Source: Marinisporobacter balticus (lineage in GTDB: Bacteria; Bacillota; Clostridia; Peptostreptococcales; Thermotaleaceae). From it: 64,000 nt of DNA. This document shows, piece by piece, positions 34,853 through 43,943 of the stretch (position 1 is its first letter; each line of letters begins with the position of its first letter). Location: positions 62,001-126,000 of the forward strand of contig NZ_SLWV01000007.1 in the NCBI RefSeq assembly GCF_004345705.1, written 5' to 3'. The notes under the pieces were generated by a model that ran no database searches, was not told where the DNA came from, and saw nothing but the letters and a program-made list of their open reading frames with translations. The position numbers were made by a program, and so were the translations under genes.

Positions 34853-35524
34853 TTAATTTTGTATTTTATAATGAATAAACCCCATACTGATTACCCCTAA
34901 TAGTCCTGAAAAAACGATTCCTAAAATTTTCAATGAATCTACTTTTATGGGTGAAAAACACATTTTCGCGGCATTTACATAATTAGGAATGAATAATCCT
35001 AGAAGTAAAGTAAGAATTCCTAAAAAAAGTAATATGCCATTAAAAATATTCATCGGATTTACCTTAAAGCGATAAATCACCCACTTCATTCCAGTAGCAA
35101 TCAAAAAAATAAATACAAAAAATAAAATAGCTACACCTATTTCCAGTAGCTGATCATTTCTTTTTAACTGCACTTTTGTAAGCATTACACTAATCGCCAT
35201 CGCTAAGAGGCAAAACGGACAAGGTAAATAAGCAAGGATTTTATGCTTAATCTGTCCGCTTTCACCTGCGTCAACATGTAATCCTAAATAAATCAAAAAT
35301 ACAGATAAAAGCATAGATCCTATAAATGTATATTGATCAATAAAACCAGCAATTATTTTTGTATAATGCGTAAGAAAAACACTTCCCGCATACAAAATAC
35401 AAGCAAAACTAAAACTGATCAGCGCCATATTTTTTCTACTCGCACAAGATGTCCCTAAAATGATTCCTGTTTTGATGCTTAGTATAAAAAGAGCAAATAA
35501 CATGTTCAAAAACACAATCCACAT
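34853..35524 (-). CDS. DUF2162-type predicted membrane transporter
   Basis: 223 residues, about six or seven membrane segments. An NML/SIKTG N-terminal helix, GTSCASRKN, then the small-residue GAGLHVDAG-like loop and a CPFC pair (LAYLPCPFCLLAMAISVML), which could bind metal. First gene after the cobalamin riboswitch; start ATG at 35522-35524 after GGAGGTGA. The DUF2162/ExbB/DUF2149/CobN set recalls clusters I associate with methanogenic archaea, suggesting a cobalt- or corrinoid-transport role. Substrate unproven. Confidence 0.7.
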   Translation of the reverse strand: MWIVFLNMLFALFILSIKTGIILGTSCASRKNMALISFSFACILYAGSVFLTHYTKIIAGFIDQYTFIGSMLLSVFLIYLGLHVDAGESGQIKHKILAYLPCPFCLLAMAISVMLTKVQLKRNDQLLEIGVAILFFVFIFLIATGMKWVIYRFKVNPMNIFNGILLFLGILTLLLGLFIPNYVNAAKMCFSPIKVDSLKILGIVFSGLLGVISMGFIHYKIQN

Positions 35525-35549
35525 TCTTCGTCACCTCCATTCTTTTCAT

Positions 35550-35577
35550 TAAAAAAACCTCTCAAATAGAGAGGTTT
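35550..35577 (-). terminator. Riboswitch-controlled terminator
   Basis: 10-bp stem (AAACCTCTCT / TTTGAGAGGTTT region) followed by TTTTTTT on the minus strand, between the aptamer and the first gene. B12 binding should favour it. Confidence 0.85.
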
Positions 35578-35624
35578 CATACAAAATATGGGCTTTTTTC
35601 AAAAAGCTTATTTCTATACACCTC

Positions 35625-35815
35625 CCTATGACCCGTAGCGATTATGTGTTCGTGTTTATAAGCAGGTCTTCTGGCTTAAGGATCATCATCTTTACTACCT
35701 TCCCAGTTTCCCAGTGGTTATTCGTAAAGACTTCCCTATTACAGCGGCGGCACCGCACAGGATTTTCACCTGTTTCCCTTTTCACCTATACTTCTATAGG
35801 CACTTATTAACAAAT
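35625..35815 (-). promoter_or_regulatory. Cobalamin (B12) riboswitch
   Basis: The minus-strand RNA holds the conserved B12-box elements in order: GGTGAAAATCCTGTGCGGT, GCCGCCGCTGTAAT (the most conserved core), CCACTGGGAAACTGGGAAGG and GCCAGAAGACCTGC. Boundaries are approximate. With the terminator downstream it should shut the operon off when cobalamin is plentiful. Confidence 0.95.
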
Positions 35816-35863
35816 ATTTACTTTTCAGGATATATTTTAGGATAAAATTAGTTCTTATGATGT

Positions 35864-35892
35864 ATATTAGCATATATACACTTTTGTTACAA
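35864..35892 (-). promoter_or_regulatory. Promoter of the B12-riboswitch operon
   Basis: TTGTAA (35887-35892) and TAATAT (35864-35869) on the minus strand, 17-base spacer, about 45 bases before the aptamer. Confidence 0.6.
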
Positions 35893-35923
35893 TATATATT
35901 TTATCAATATTTTCATTAACGGT

Positions 35924-36682
35924 TCAACATATACCTATTTGTCTTAAATACTCTATATTTTTCAAATGTTTCTTCAACACGTCTTTGTCATCAAACGCTA
36001 TTTTTTCATTTGTCATCAATTTAGAAATATACGCTATATTTTTTCTTATTACTTCTTTATCGTTAAGATCTCCATGACTTTGTACGATAATATCTGCCCC
36101 AATTTTACTATATTGTTCTAATGTATCCTTATATTTTTTTAATTCATTCCAACATATACAACTTGGAATAGGGTTGTCTATGTTATCTCCAACAAAGAGC
36201 GTATTACTTATATAATCGTAACACGATGCTGAATCTTCTGTATGTCCCGGACTATAAAAAAATTCTAGCCCTTCCTCCTCAAACGTGATCTTTTTTTCAA
36301 AAGTAATATTTGGTAAAACTATATGTATATTTTCCTTTGCGAATCGTTCAGCATTTTCAATTAATTCATCTTGCGCATTTTTTTCTATTAAGTCTTTACA
36401 TTTTTCATGCGCTATAATCATGCAGTTATCAAACGCACTGTTCCCCCAAATGTGATCCCAATGACTATGGGAGTTAAATATAATATATTTCTTTTTTCCA
36501 AAATTCGATTCAAGATATTGCTTAACCTTTTTCATAAAATACGGTCCTAAATACGTATCACAAATAAAGAAATACTGATTTCCTTTGATTGCATATACGT
36601 TGGTTACACAATCGTATCTAGAATTTTCAAGTTCAAAAAATGTGAAAAGTATGCCTCTTTTTCCAACGTGCTTAATCTCCAT
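35924..36682 (-). CDS. MBL-fold metal-dependent hydrolase
   Basis: 252 residues. Metallo-beta-lactamase fold with the zinc motif HSHWDHIWG (about 80-88), the second-site GHTEDSAS (about 147-153), the Asp of LFVGDNID, and a final VQSHGD. All metal ligands are present, so it is likely active. Substrate unknown. Lies downstream of the activase gene after a 66-base gap that holds a hairpin, and upstream of the B12-operon promoter. Confidence 0.85.
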   Translation of the reverse strand: MEIKHVGKRGILFTFFELENSRYDCVTNVYAIKGNQYFFICDTYLGPYFMKKVKQYLESNFGKKKYIIFNSHSHWDHIWGNSAFDNCMIIAHEKCKDLIEKNAQDELIENAERFAKENIHIVLPNITFEKKITFEEEGLEFFYSPGHTEDSASCYDYISNTLFVGDNIDNPIPSCICWNELKKYKDTLEQYSKIGADIIVQSHGDLNDKEVIRKNIAYISKLMTNEKIAFDDKDVLKKHLKNIEYLRQIGIC

Positions 36683-36707
36683 AATCTCATTCCTTTCTTC
36701 ATAACAT

Positions 36708-36739
36708 CACAAAGCGACCTCTTATGAGATCTCTTTGTG
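36708..36739. terminator. Hairpin between activase gene and MBL gene
   Basis: CACAAAG-x-GATCTC paired with GAGGTC-x-CTTTGTG, four-base loop. It follows the activase stop. No T-run is attached, so it may only attenuate. Confidence 0.5.
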
Positions 36740-36748
36740 TAGACTAAT

Positions 36749-39700
36749 TTATTCTGTAAAAGCCAAAGCGTCCTCTTTATTTATATTTTCAAATGCCACT
36801 GAAAGCATTAGTTTGATCCGATTGATTTGATTCACTTCACTCGCCCCTGGGTCATAGTCTATCGGTACAATATTTGCTTTTGGATAGCTTCTTCTTAATT
36901 CTTTGATCATGCCCTTTCCTGTAATGTGATTCGGCAGACATGCAAAGGGTTGTAGGCAAAGAACATTTTGTGTACCGCTTTCAATGAGTTCAATCATCTC
37001 AGCTGTCAAAAACCATCCTTCTCCCGTTTGATTACATAAGGATAAATGTTTTTTTGCACTTTTTGCAAGTGTATCGATCCTTTTTGGTGGTTCAAATCGC
37101 TTGCTTTGTTCTAATGCTACTTTCAACTCTTTTCTATAAAATTCTATCCCCCGTATCGTCATATCCCCTAAAAACATACTGATAAAGCTTCCTGATAATT
37201 GTTCATACTTTATTTTATGATCAAAAGAACAATAAAGTAGAAAATCGATTAAATCAGGTACAACGACTTCAGCGCCCTCTGATTCTAAGAAATCCACTAC
37301 ATTGTTATTGGCAGTTGGATGAAATTTCACAAGTATTTCTCCAACTACACCAATCTTTGGTTTGACTAAATTTTCATATAAGGGTAAATAGTCAAAATCT
37401 TCAACAATTCTTTTGATATTTTCTTTAAAACATCTTCTTCCACCTGACATTAAAGTTTTTTTGCATTTTACGACCCAATCTTCATAAAGCTTGTTTGCTG
37501 ATCCTTTTATTTTTTCATAAGGTCTTACTTTTAATAATACCCGCATTAAAAGATCTCCATATACAATACCCATCATTAAATGATTGATTATAGGGGGTGT
37601 TACCTTAAATCCAGGATTTTTCTCAAGTCCTGATGCATTGAGTGAAATAACAGGTACATGATTCATCCCTGCATCCTTTAGTGCCTTTCTGATAAATGCA
37701 ACATAGTTAGTCGCTCTACATCCTCCACCTGTTTGTGAAATCATTACAGAAGTATTATTCAAATCATATTTTCCTGATTTTAAAGCCTCCATAATTTGTC
37801 CAATTGTAATAATGGCTGGATAACAGGCATCATTATTTACATAGGTTAGTCCTTCATCAATCGCTAAATTGTTTACTGTTTCTAGTATTTCAATATGATA
37901 CCCTGCCTTTTTAAATCCAATGTCTAAAAATTGAAAATGAATTGGTGACATCTGTGGGACTAAAATTGTATGCTTTTTTTTCATATCTTTTGTAAATAAT
38001 ATTTTTTGACCGTTTTCATATATTTTTTTAGGCTCAAAATTTCGCTTATCTCTTTCCTGTATAGCTGCAATCAACGAACGTATTCGAATTCTTACTGCCC
38101 CAAGATTATTAATTTCATCAATCTTTAAAACCGTATAGATTTTCCCATACCCCTCTAAAATCTCTTGAATTTGATCAGTGGTAATAGCATCAAGTCCACA
38201 TCCAAAAGAATTGAGTTGGACAATTTCTAAATGCTTCTTTTTTGCAACAAAAGTTGTAGCTGCATACAGTCTTGAGTGATATACCCATTGATCTACCACA
38301 CGAAGTGGTCTTTCAGGTTTTTCTAAGTGGCAAATGGCATCTTCTGAGAGCACTGCAAATCCTAAAGATTGAATCATCTTAGGAATCCCATGATGAATCT
38401 CTGGATCTATATGGTAGGGTCTACCTGCTAATACAATGCCTTTTAAATTATTTTCTTCTAAATATTTAAGGGTTTCTTCTCCTTGTTTCCGTACATCATT
38501 TTTGTACTGATCAAGCTCTTTATATGCCAATTTTAATGCATCTACAATCTCTCTCTTTGGAATATCTTCTGATGCTAAGCTTTCAATTAACCGCCTCTCC
38601 ATCCGCTTTGGATGATCCATTGGTAAAAATGGCTTTAAAAAAACAATATCATTTTCTTTTAAAGTATCTACATTCGCATAGATGGTTTCAGCATAAGAAG
38701 TAACCACTGGACAATTGTAATGATCTCCCGCTTCTTTATCTTCTTTTTTATTGTATGGAATACATGGGTAGAATATCTTTTTTACCCCTCTATGAATTAA
38801 ATCCATTACATGTCCATGTACAAGTTTTGCTGGATAACATACAGATTCTGATGGTATCGTTTCCATACCTAATTCATAAATATTTTTCGATGAACGACCT
38901 GATAATACGATCCGATATCCCAACTGGTTAAAAAATGTAAACCAAAATGGATAATCTTCATACATATTTAAAACTCTTGGTATACCTATAATGCCCCTTT
39001 TTGCCAGTTCTTTAGGTAAAGGTTTATAGTGAAATATCCGATTATATTTATATTCATAGAGATCAGGCATAAGATTTTGTTCTTTCTCAATGCCAGCACC
39101 TCTTTCACATCGATTGCCAGAAATATATTCTCTTCCATCAGAAAAATGATTGATTGTGATCATACAATGATTCCCGCAAAAGCCACAACGTTTCATAGAA
39201 TTTTCTGTTTTAAATATATTCATTTCATCCTCTTTTAGAAGATTACTCTTTTTTCCTTCTTCTGATCGTTCTCTTGCAATCAATGCTACACCAAATGCCC
39301 CCATGATTCCTGCAATATCTGGTCGAACCACTTCTTTCCCTATAATTTTCTCTAAAGATCTCAGTACTGCATCATTATAGAAGGTACCCCCTTGTACAAC
39401 AATTTTTTCTCCTAAATCCTTTGGGTTTCTAAGTCTTATTACTTTATATAAAGCATTTTTTATAACAGAAACAGATATTCCAGCTGATATGTCGGAAACC
39501 TCTCCACCTTCCTTTTGTGCCTGCTTTACTCTTGAATTCATAAATACAGTACAACGTGTTCCAAGATCTACTGGATTTTTTGATCTTATTGCTTCTTGTG
39601 CAAAATCTTTTACATCTATATTCAGTGAATTTGCAAAGGTTTCGATAAATGAGCCACACCCTGAAGAACATGCTTCATTTAACATAATAGAGTCAATGGA

Positions 39701-41002
39701 GCCATTATGAATCTTAAGACTCTTCATATCCTGTCCACCAATATCAAGTACAAAATCTACACCTGGAAGGAAGAAGTCTGCAGCCTTATAATGGGCAACT
39801 GTTTCTATTTCTCCTATATCAATTTTAAGCGCTGCTTTTATTAAATGCTCTCCGTACCCTGTAACACCAGCATTTATGATTTCTATATTTTTATTCATCT
39901 TTTGATACATTTCTTTACATGCATAGATTGTAGATGTTAAGGGTTTACCCATATTGCTTCCATAATAAGAATAAAGTAATCCTCCGTCTTTATCTATCAA
40001 AGCAATCTTCGTTGTAGTAGATCCTGCATCAATGCCTAAGAAAGCTTTACCCGAATAATTTTCGATCTCTACTTTCCTCACTTTATGTAATGCATGTCTT
40101 TCTTTGAATGCTTTATATTCCTCATCATTTAAAAATAACGGCGCAATCTTTTTATTCTCTTCATTGTTTTTCATATAAAGATTTGGTACTCTTTCATGCA
40201 AACCCTCAAATGGCTGTGGATTTTCCCCCATAGAGGATAGCGCTGCCCCTATGGCTACAAAGTATTGAGAATCATCTGGAAATATAACTTTTTTCTCCTC
40301 AATCTTTAATGTATCTATAAAACGAGCTCTAAGCTCTGATAAAAAATGTAGCGGTCCACCTAAAAATGCAATATTTCCTTTAATAGCTCTTCCCTGCGCT
40401 AGTCCACTAATAGTCTGATTTACAACAGCCTGAAGGACAGATGCAGCAATGTCCTCTTTTGCAGCGCCTTCATTTAATAGAGGCTGAATATCTGTCTTTG
40501 CAAAAACACCACACCGTGATGCAATAGGATAAATGGTTTTGTGCTTTCCCGCCAACTGATTAAGTCCAGAAGCATCTGTTCTAAGTAGTGCTGCCATTTG
40601 ATCGATAAATGCACCTGTCCCCCCAGCACAAGTGCCATTCATTCTTTGTTCAATGGATTCTCCTAAATAAGTAATCTTTGCATCTTCTCCTCCAAGTTCT
40701 ATGGCTACATCTGTAGATGGGATTAAATTCTTTATGGTATGGGTACAAGCAATTACTTCTTGAATAAATGGGATCTCAAGCTTATTTGCAATATTTAGTC
40801 CTCCTGAGCCTGTGATCATTGCTGTTACAAAATTCCCTTGTAAGATAGATTTTGCATCTTCAAATATGCTTATAACTGTATTTTTTATATCTGAAAAATG
40901 TCTTACATATCTTTTGTAAAGAACATCTGCTCCTTTATCTAAAACAACTATCTTCACTGTGGTCGACCCAATATCAAGTCCCACATTGAGAACCCTTTTC
41001 AT
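36749..41002 (-). CDS. Tandem 2-hydroxyacyl-CoA dehydratase activase / DUF2229 fusion
   Basis: About 1,417 residues. Two BadF/BcrA-type ASKHA ATPase domains: LDIGSTTVKIVVL with NGTCAGGTGAF (first, to ~265), and GIDAGSTTTKIALI with ACSSGCGSF (second, ~320-575). The Cys-GxGx pair of the second binds the bridging [4Fe-4S] cluster. Then come a four-cysteine cluster (RCGFCGNHC, GNRC), and a long DUF2229 region with dehydratase-like sequence and conserved cysteines. Family members use ATP to push an electron into 2-hydroxyacyl-CoA dehydratase or a related enzyme, but these fused ~1,400-residue forms have no assigned substrate. Start: the second of two ATGs, nine bases after AGGGGG. No dehydratase subunits are next to it. 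It follows the TetR gene by 25 bases. Confidence 0.88.
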   Translation of the reverse strand: MKRVLNVGLDIGSTTVKIVVLDKGADVLYKRYVRHFSDIKNTVISIFEDAKSILQGNFVTAMITGSGGLNIANKLEIPFIQEVIACTHTIKNLIPSTDVAIELGGEDAKITYLGESIEQRMNGTCAGGTGAFIDQMAALLRTDASGLNQLAGKHKTIYPIASRCGVFAKTDIQPLLNEGAAKEDIAASVLQAVVNQTISGLAQGRAIKGNIAFLGGPLHFLSELRARFIDTLKIEEKKVIFPDDSQYFVAIGAALSSMGENPQPFEGLHERVPNLYMKNNEENKKIAPLFLNDEEYKAFKERHALHKVRKVEIENYSGKAFLGIDAGSTTTKIALIDKDGGLLYSYYGSNMGKPLTSTIYACKEMYQKMNKNIEIINAGVTGYGEHLIKAALKIDIGEIETVAHYKAADFFLPGVDFVLDIGGQDMKSLKIHNGSIDSIMLNEACSSGCGSFIETFANSLNIDVKDFAQEAIRSKNPVDLGTRCTVFMNSRVKQAQKEGGEVSDISAGISVSVIKNALYKVIRLRNPKDLGEKIVVQGGTFYNDAVLRSLEKIIGKEVVRPDIAGIMGAFGVALIARERSEEGKKSNLLKEDEMNIFKTENSMKRCGFCGNHCMITINHFSDGREYISGNRCERGAGIEKEQNLMPDLYEYKYNRIFHYKPLPKELAKRGIIGIPRVLNMYEDYPFWFTFFNQLGYRIVLSGRSSKNIYELGMETIPSESVCYPAKLVHGHVMDLIHRGVKKIFYPCIPYNKKEDKEAGDHYNCPVVTSYAETIYANVDTLKENDIVFLKPFLPMDHPKRMERRLIESLASEDIPKREIVDALKLAYKELDQYKNDVRKQGEETLKYLEENNLKGIVLAGRPYHIDPEIHHGIPKMIQSLGFAVLSEDAICHLEKPERPLRVVDQWVYHSRLYAATTFVAKKKHLEIVQLNSFGCGLDAITTDQIQEILEGYGKIYTVLKIDEINNLGAVRIRIRSLIAAIQERDKRNFEPKKIYENGQKILFTKDMKKKHTILVPQMSPIHFQFLDIGFKKAGYHIEILETVNNLAIDEGLTYVNNDACYPAIITIGQIMEALKSGKYDLNNTSVMISQTGGGCRATNYVAFIRKALKDAGMNHVPVISLNASGLEKNPGFKVTPPIINHLMMGIVYGDLLMRVLLKVRPYEKIKGSANKLYEDWVVKCKKTLMSGGRRCFKENIKRIVEDFDYLPLYENLVKPKIGVVGEILVKFHPTANNNVVDFLESEGAEVVVPDLIDFLLYCSFDHKIKYEQLSGSFISMFLGDMTIRGIEFYRKELKVALEQSKRFEPPKRIDTLAKSAKKHLSLCNQTGEGWFLTAEMIELIESGTQNVLCLQPFACLPNHITGKGMIKELRRSYPKANIVPIDYDPGASEVNQINRIKLMLSVAFENINKEDALAFTE

Positions 41003-41027
41003 TCTCATAGTCCCCCTATTTCTCCTA

Positions 41028-41639
41028 TTAATTTGTCTTTATTTTTTCCCAAAAAAAATCAATATGTTCTTGTATTAGATTATGCCGAAAGGTTATATTT
41101 TCATTACTTGAATTTCTAAGAAGATGCTCTAAGTTAAAAAAAATCAAAGGTCCTAAAAATTCATTCGCAAGGATTTGTGGATCTTTTTCTTTGATGATAC
41201 CCGCTTTCATCATTTGTAAAAAAATTTCTTTCAACATCACTTTCCCATTTTCAAAAACATCTTCTTTGATCAGTTTTTTTGCTCTAGAATCTCGAAACAT
41301 TTCCATCATAATGACTCTTAGGAATCTTGCCCGATTTTCATCATTTGCATAAATCATGATTCGGTCGGCAATTAAATATAATACGTCCTTCGGATTTTTT
41401 TGCATCATTTCAATGTCTACTTCTCTAAAAAACTCATTACGCACCGAATCAACTTCAATCAAAAATATAATTCTTAAGATATCATACTTTGAAGCAAAAT
41501 GATTGTAGATGACACTTTCACGAAATCCTGCTTCTCTACATATTTGCCGTACAGATGTGGCGCTAAATCCATTTTTCGAAAACAACCTTAAAGCTGTTTC
41601 TAATATTTTCTTCTTTGTAATATTTCCATCTTCTATCAT
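41028..41639 (-). CDS. TetR/AcrR-family repressor
   Basis: 203 residues. N-terminal HTH: ITKKKILETALRLFSKNGFSATSVRQICREAGFRESVIYNHFASKYDIL, in which GFSATSVRQIC...YNHFASK is typical. The remaining helices form the ligand domain. It precedes the activase fusion gene in one operon. Its promoter (41918-41946) lies inside a 46-bp palindrome with two nested dyads, so it probably represses itself and the activase gene. The start lacks a close ribosome binding site: GGGAG lies 17 bases upstream. Confidence 0.9.
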   Translation of the reverse strand: MIEDGNITKKKILETALRLFSKNGFSATSVRQICREAGFRESVIYNHFASKYDILRIIFLIEVDSVRNEFFREVDIEMMQKNPKDVLYLIADRIMIYANDENRARFLRVIMMEMFRDSRAKKLIKEDVFENGKVMLKEIFLQMMKAGIIKEKDPQILANEFLGPLIFFNLEHLLRNSSNENITFRHNLIQEHIDFFWEKIKTN

Positions 41640-41890
41640 TTTTTTTCGATCTCACGCTCCCTTCCTGTTCACATTAAATATACCCGATTTATATATTAAC
41701 TCTTTATTTTTCTGTATAACCTTTCCTATTTCTATCGTTTCTTAATTTAAATAGTTTTTGCATTGTTTCATCGCTTACATATAAGCAATGTGCGCACACT
41801 TAAACATATTAAAAATAATTTAACTCTCTTCCCAATATCAGAAGGTTATTTTTTTTATGCCTAAGAAAAATCAACTTACACGCTACTTAT
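41640..41890. other. Long leader between the TetR promoter and gene
   Basis: About 270 transcribed bases precede the TetR start. They contain a 9-bp hairpin (CATTGCTTA/TAAGCGATG, 41767-41788) but no ORF I can support. Confidence 0.4.
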
Positions 41891-41893
41891 AAA

Positions 41894-41939
41894 ACAAAAT
41901 AACGAGCGTTATTATATATAATAACGCTCGTTATTTTGT
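41894..41939. promoter_or_regulatory. Perfect 46-bp palindrome with two TetR-type operators
   Basis: The whole 46 bases equal their reverse complement. Each half holds its own dyad, TAACG-AG-CGTTA (centred at 41905-41906 and at 41927-41928, 22 bases apart). It covers the spacer and -10 box of the TetR promoter. Confidence 0.85.
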
Positions 41940-41946
41940 TTGTCAA
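41918..41946 (-). promoter_or_regulatory. Promoter of the TetR/activase operon
   Basis: TTGACA (41941-41946) and TATTAT (41918-41923) on the minus strand, exact 17-base spacer within the palindrome. Confidence 0.8.
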
Positions 41947-42039
41947 TAGTTATAATTTTTTCTCTATAAATAAAACATTTTCCGACATAATTTGTTTAAT
42001 ATCCTTGCAACAAACCTATAGCTATGCTTACATTTATTT

Positions 42040-42999
42040 TTATATAGAAAGGATTTTGGTTAATGCATACATATCTTTATCAAATTTTTTCTCTACTGCC
42101 AGTGCTTCATGAATATCCATGTCCATTAATTGATTATGCTTCATACCGATCACGCTACTTGATTGACCCTTCATTAATAGTTCCACTGCATATGCACCCA
42201 TTTTACTTGCAAGAATACGATCAAATGCTGAAGGATTTCCACCTCTTTGGATATGCCCAAGAACGGTTACCTTTGTTTCAATTCCTGTTACATCTTCTAT
42301 TTCTTTCCCTAGTTCAAAAGCATTTCCTACCCCTTCTGATAGCATGATAATACTATGCAGCTTTCCTCTACTTCTTCCTTGAATTAGTTTTTTACACACT
42401 TCATCAATTTCAAAGCTTTCTTCTGGTACAATGATACTCTCAGCCCCTCCTGCAAGGCCTGCGTATAATGCAATATCTCCACAATGTCTTCCCATCACTT
42501 CTACAATACTTGCTCTTCCATGGGATGTTGATGTATCCCTTATTTTACTAATGGCATCCAGGACTGTATTTACTGTTGTATCAAAACCAATCGTATAGTC
42601 TGTATAAGCTAAATCATTATCAATCGTTCCTGGGATACCAATGGTTTTAATCCCTGCTTCACTTAGCATGCCTGCTCCTGCAAAAGAGCCATCTCCACCA
42701 ATAACAACGAGTCCTTCTATTCCGAACACTTTTAACACATTTAAAGCTTTTTTTCTTCCTTCTTCTGTCCTGAATTCTTCAGATCTTGCGGTTTTTAGCA
42801 TGGTTCCACCTCTGTGAATAATATCTGCAACAGAAGATAGATCCATCTCTTTTATATCTCCATTGATCAGTCCATTATATCCCCTTTGGATACCCATTAT
42901 TTTTATATTATTATAAATTCCTGATCGAACGACTGCTCTTATTGCTGCATTCATTCCTGGAGCATCTCCGCCACTTGTTAAAACACCTATTGCTTTCAA
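42040..42999 (-). CDS. pfkA: ATP-dependent 6-phosphofructokinase
   Basis: 319 residues, the standard bacterial length. GVLTSGGDAPGMNAAIR (ATP loop), GGDGSFAGAGML, GIPGTIDNDLAYTDYTIGFDTA-type active-site region with the catalytic Asp of TIDND, EVMGRHCGDIALYAG, and LGHIQRGGNPSAFD. TTG start at 42997-42999 after GGGGG. It phosphorylates fructose-6-P. Last gene of the run ptsG-ptsH-ptsI-pgi-fba-pfkA, so glucose uptake and upper glycolysis lie together. Confidence 0.97.
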   Translation of the reverse strand: MKAIGVLTSGGDAPGMNAAIRAVVRSGIYNNIKIMGIQRGYNGLINGDIKEMDLSSVADIIHRGGTMLKTARSEEFRTEEGRKKALNVLKVFGIEGLVVIGGDGSFAGAGMLSEAGIKTIGIPGTIDNDLAYTDYTIGFDTTVNTVLDAISKIRDTSTSHGRASIVEVMGRHCGDIALYAGLAGGAESIIVPEESFEIDEVCKKLIQGRSRGKLHSIIMLSEGVGNAFELGKEIEDVTGIETKVTVLGHIQRGGNPSAFDRILASKMGAYAVELLMKGQSSSVIGMKHNQLMDMDIHEALAVEKKFDKDMYALTKILSI

Positions 43000-43020
43000 T
43001 GTCGTATCCCCCTAAAGAAA

Positions 43021-43878
43021 TTATTTCCACGCTTTATCACTTGATCCAAACATGTTCATTTTCTCTGCAATAACTTCCTTCATCGCTTTTCTTGCTGGTC
43101 CTACAATTTTTCTTGGATCATAAGTATCTGGGTTGCTCGCAATAAATTCTTTCACTGCTTTATGGAATACCATTCGAATATCTGTATCTATATTGATTTT
43201 ATTGATCCCAAGACTTACTGCTTTTTTTATGCTTTCCTCTGGCACACCAGAGGATCCATGCAGCACGATTGGCATGTTTAATCTTTCTTTTATTATTTTA
43301 ATTCTATCAAAATCAAGTTTTGGCTCTCCCTTATATGGTCCATGCGCTGTTCCTACAGCGATGGCTAAAGAATCTATCCCCGTCTCCGCTACAAATTTTT
43401 CTGCTTCATCTGGATCTGTATAGGTTGCATCTTTTTCATCTACAGATATATCATCTTCTGTCCCACCAATTTTCCCAAGCTCTGCTTCAACAGATACCCC
43501 AACCGCATGGGCCATTTCTACAATTTGTTTTGTTTTACGAATATTTTCTTCTAACTCATAGTGAGATCCATCAATCATGACAGAAGTAAATCCATTCCTT
43601 ATACATAGCATGATTTGTTTAAAATCTGTCCCATGATCTAAATGAATCGCCACAGGAACCGAAGCCTTTTCCGCTGCAACTTTTGCCATTTGTGCTATGT
43701 ATTCTACTCCTGCATATTGAAGACCTCCTTGACTTGCTTGGATAATAACAGGAGATTTTGTTTCCTCTGCGGCTTCAATAATTGCTTGCACCTGCTCCAT
43801 ATTATTTACATTAAATGCCCCTACCGCATATTCATTTTCATGCGCATGATGCAGTATCGCTTTACCTGTTACTAGCAT
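43021..43878 (-). CDS. fba: Class II fructose-1,6-bisphosphate aldolase
   Basis: 285 residues. Zinc-type aldolase: HLDHGTDF (metal His), MIDGSHYELEEN, EAELGKIGGTED, GTAHGPYKG, VLHGSSGVP and KINIDTDIRM. It cleaves fructose-1,6-bisphosphate to two triose phosphates. Overlap in this family with tagatose-bisphosphate aldolase means that substrate cannot be excluded, but position between pgi and pfkA favours the glycolytic role. ATG after GAGGAGG. Confidence 0.95.
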   Translation of the reverse strand: MLVTGKAILHHAHENEYAVGAFNVNNMEQVQAIIEAAEETKSPVIIQASQGGLQYAGVEYIAQMAKVAAEKASVPVAIHLDHGTDFKQIMLCIRNGFTSVMIDGSHYELEENIRKTKQIVEMAHAVGVSVEAELGKIGGTEDDISVDEKDATYTDPDEAEKFVAETGIDSLAIAVGTAHGPYKGEPKLDFDRIKIIKERLNMPIVLHGSSGVPEESIKKAVSLGINKINIDTDIRMVFHKAVKEFIASNPDTYDPRKIVGPARKAMKEVIAEKMNMFGSSDKAWK

Positions 43879-43943
43879 ATTTTGATCCTCCTCGTATTTC
43901 TTCTTTTGATTTTTTACATTTACTTAAAATCATTATTTTTTCA

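Noticed and set aside
36883..37120. Reading the activase fusion as two genes
   Set aside because: The minus-strand frame is open throughout with family motifs from end to end; no internal ribosome binding site divides it.
39444..39671. Cys/Arg-rich 75-codon minus-strand frame
   Set aside because: It lies out of frame inside the second activase domain, which is strongly conserved.
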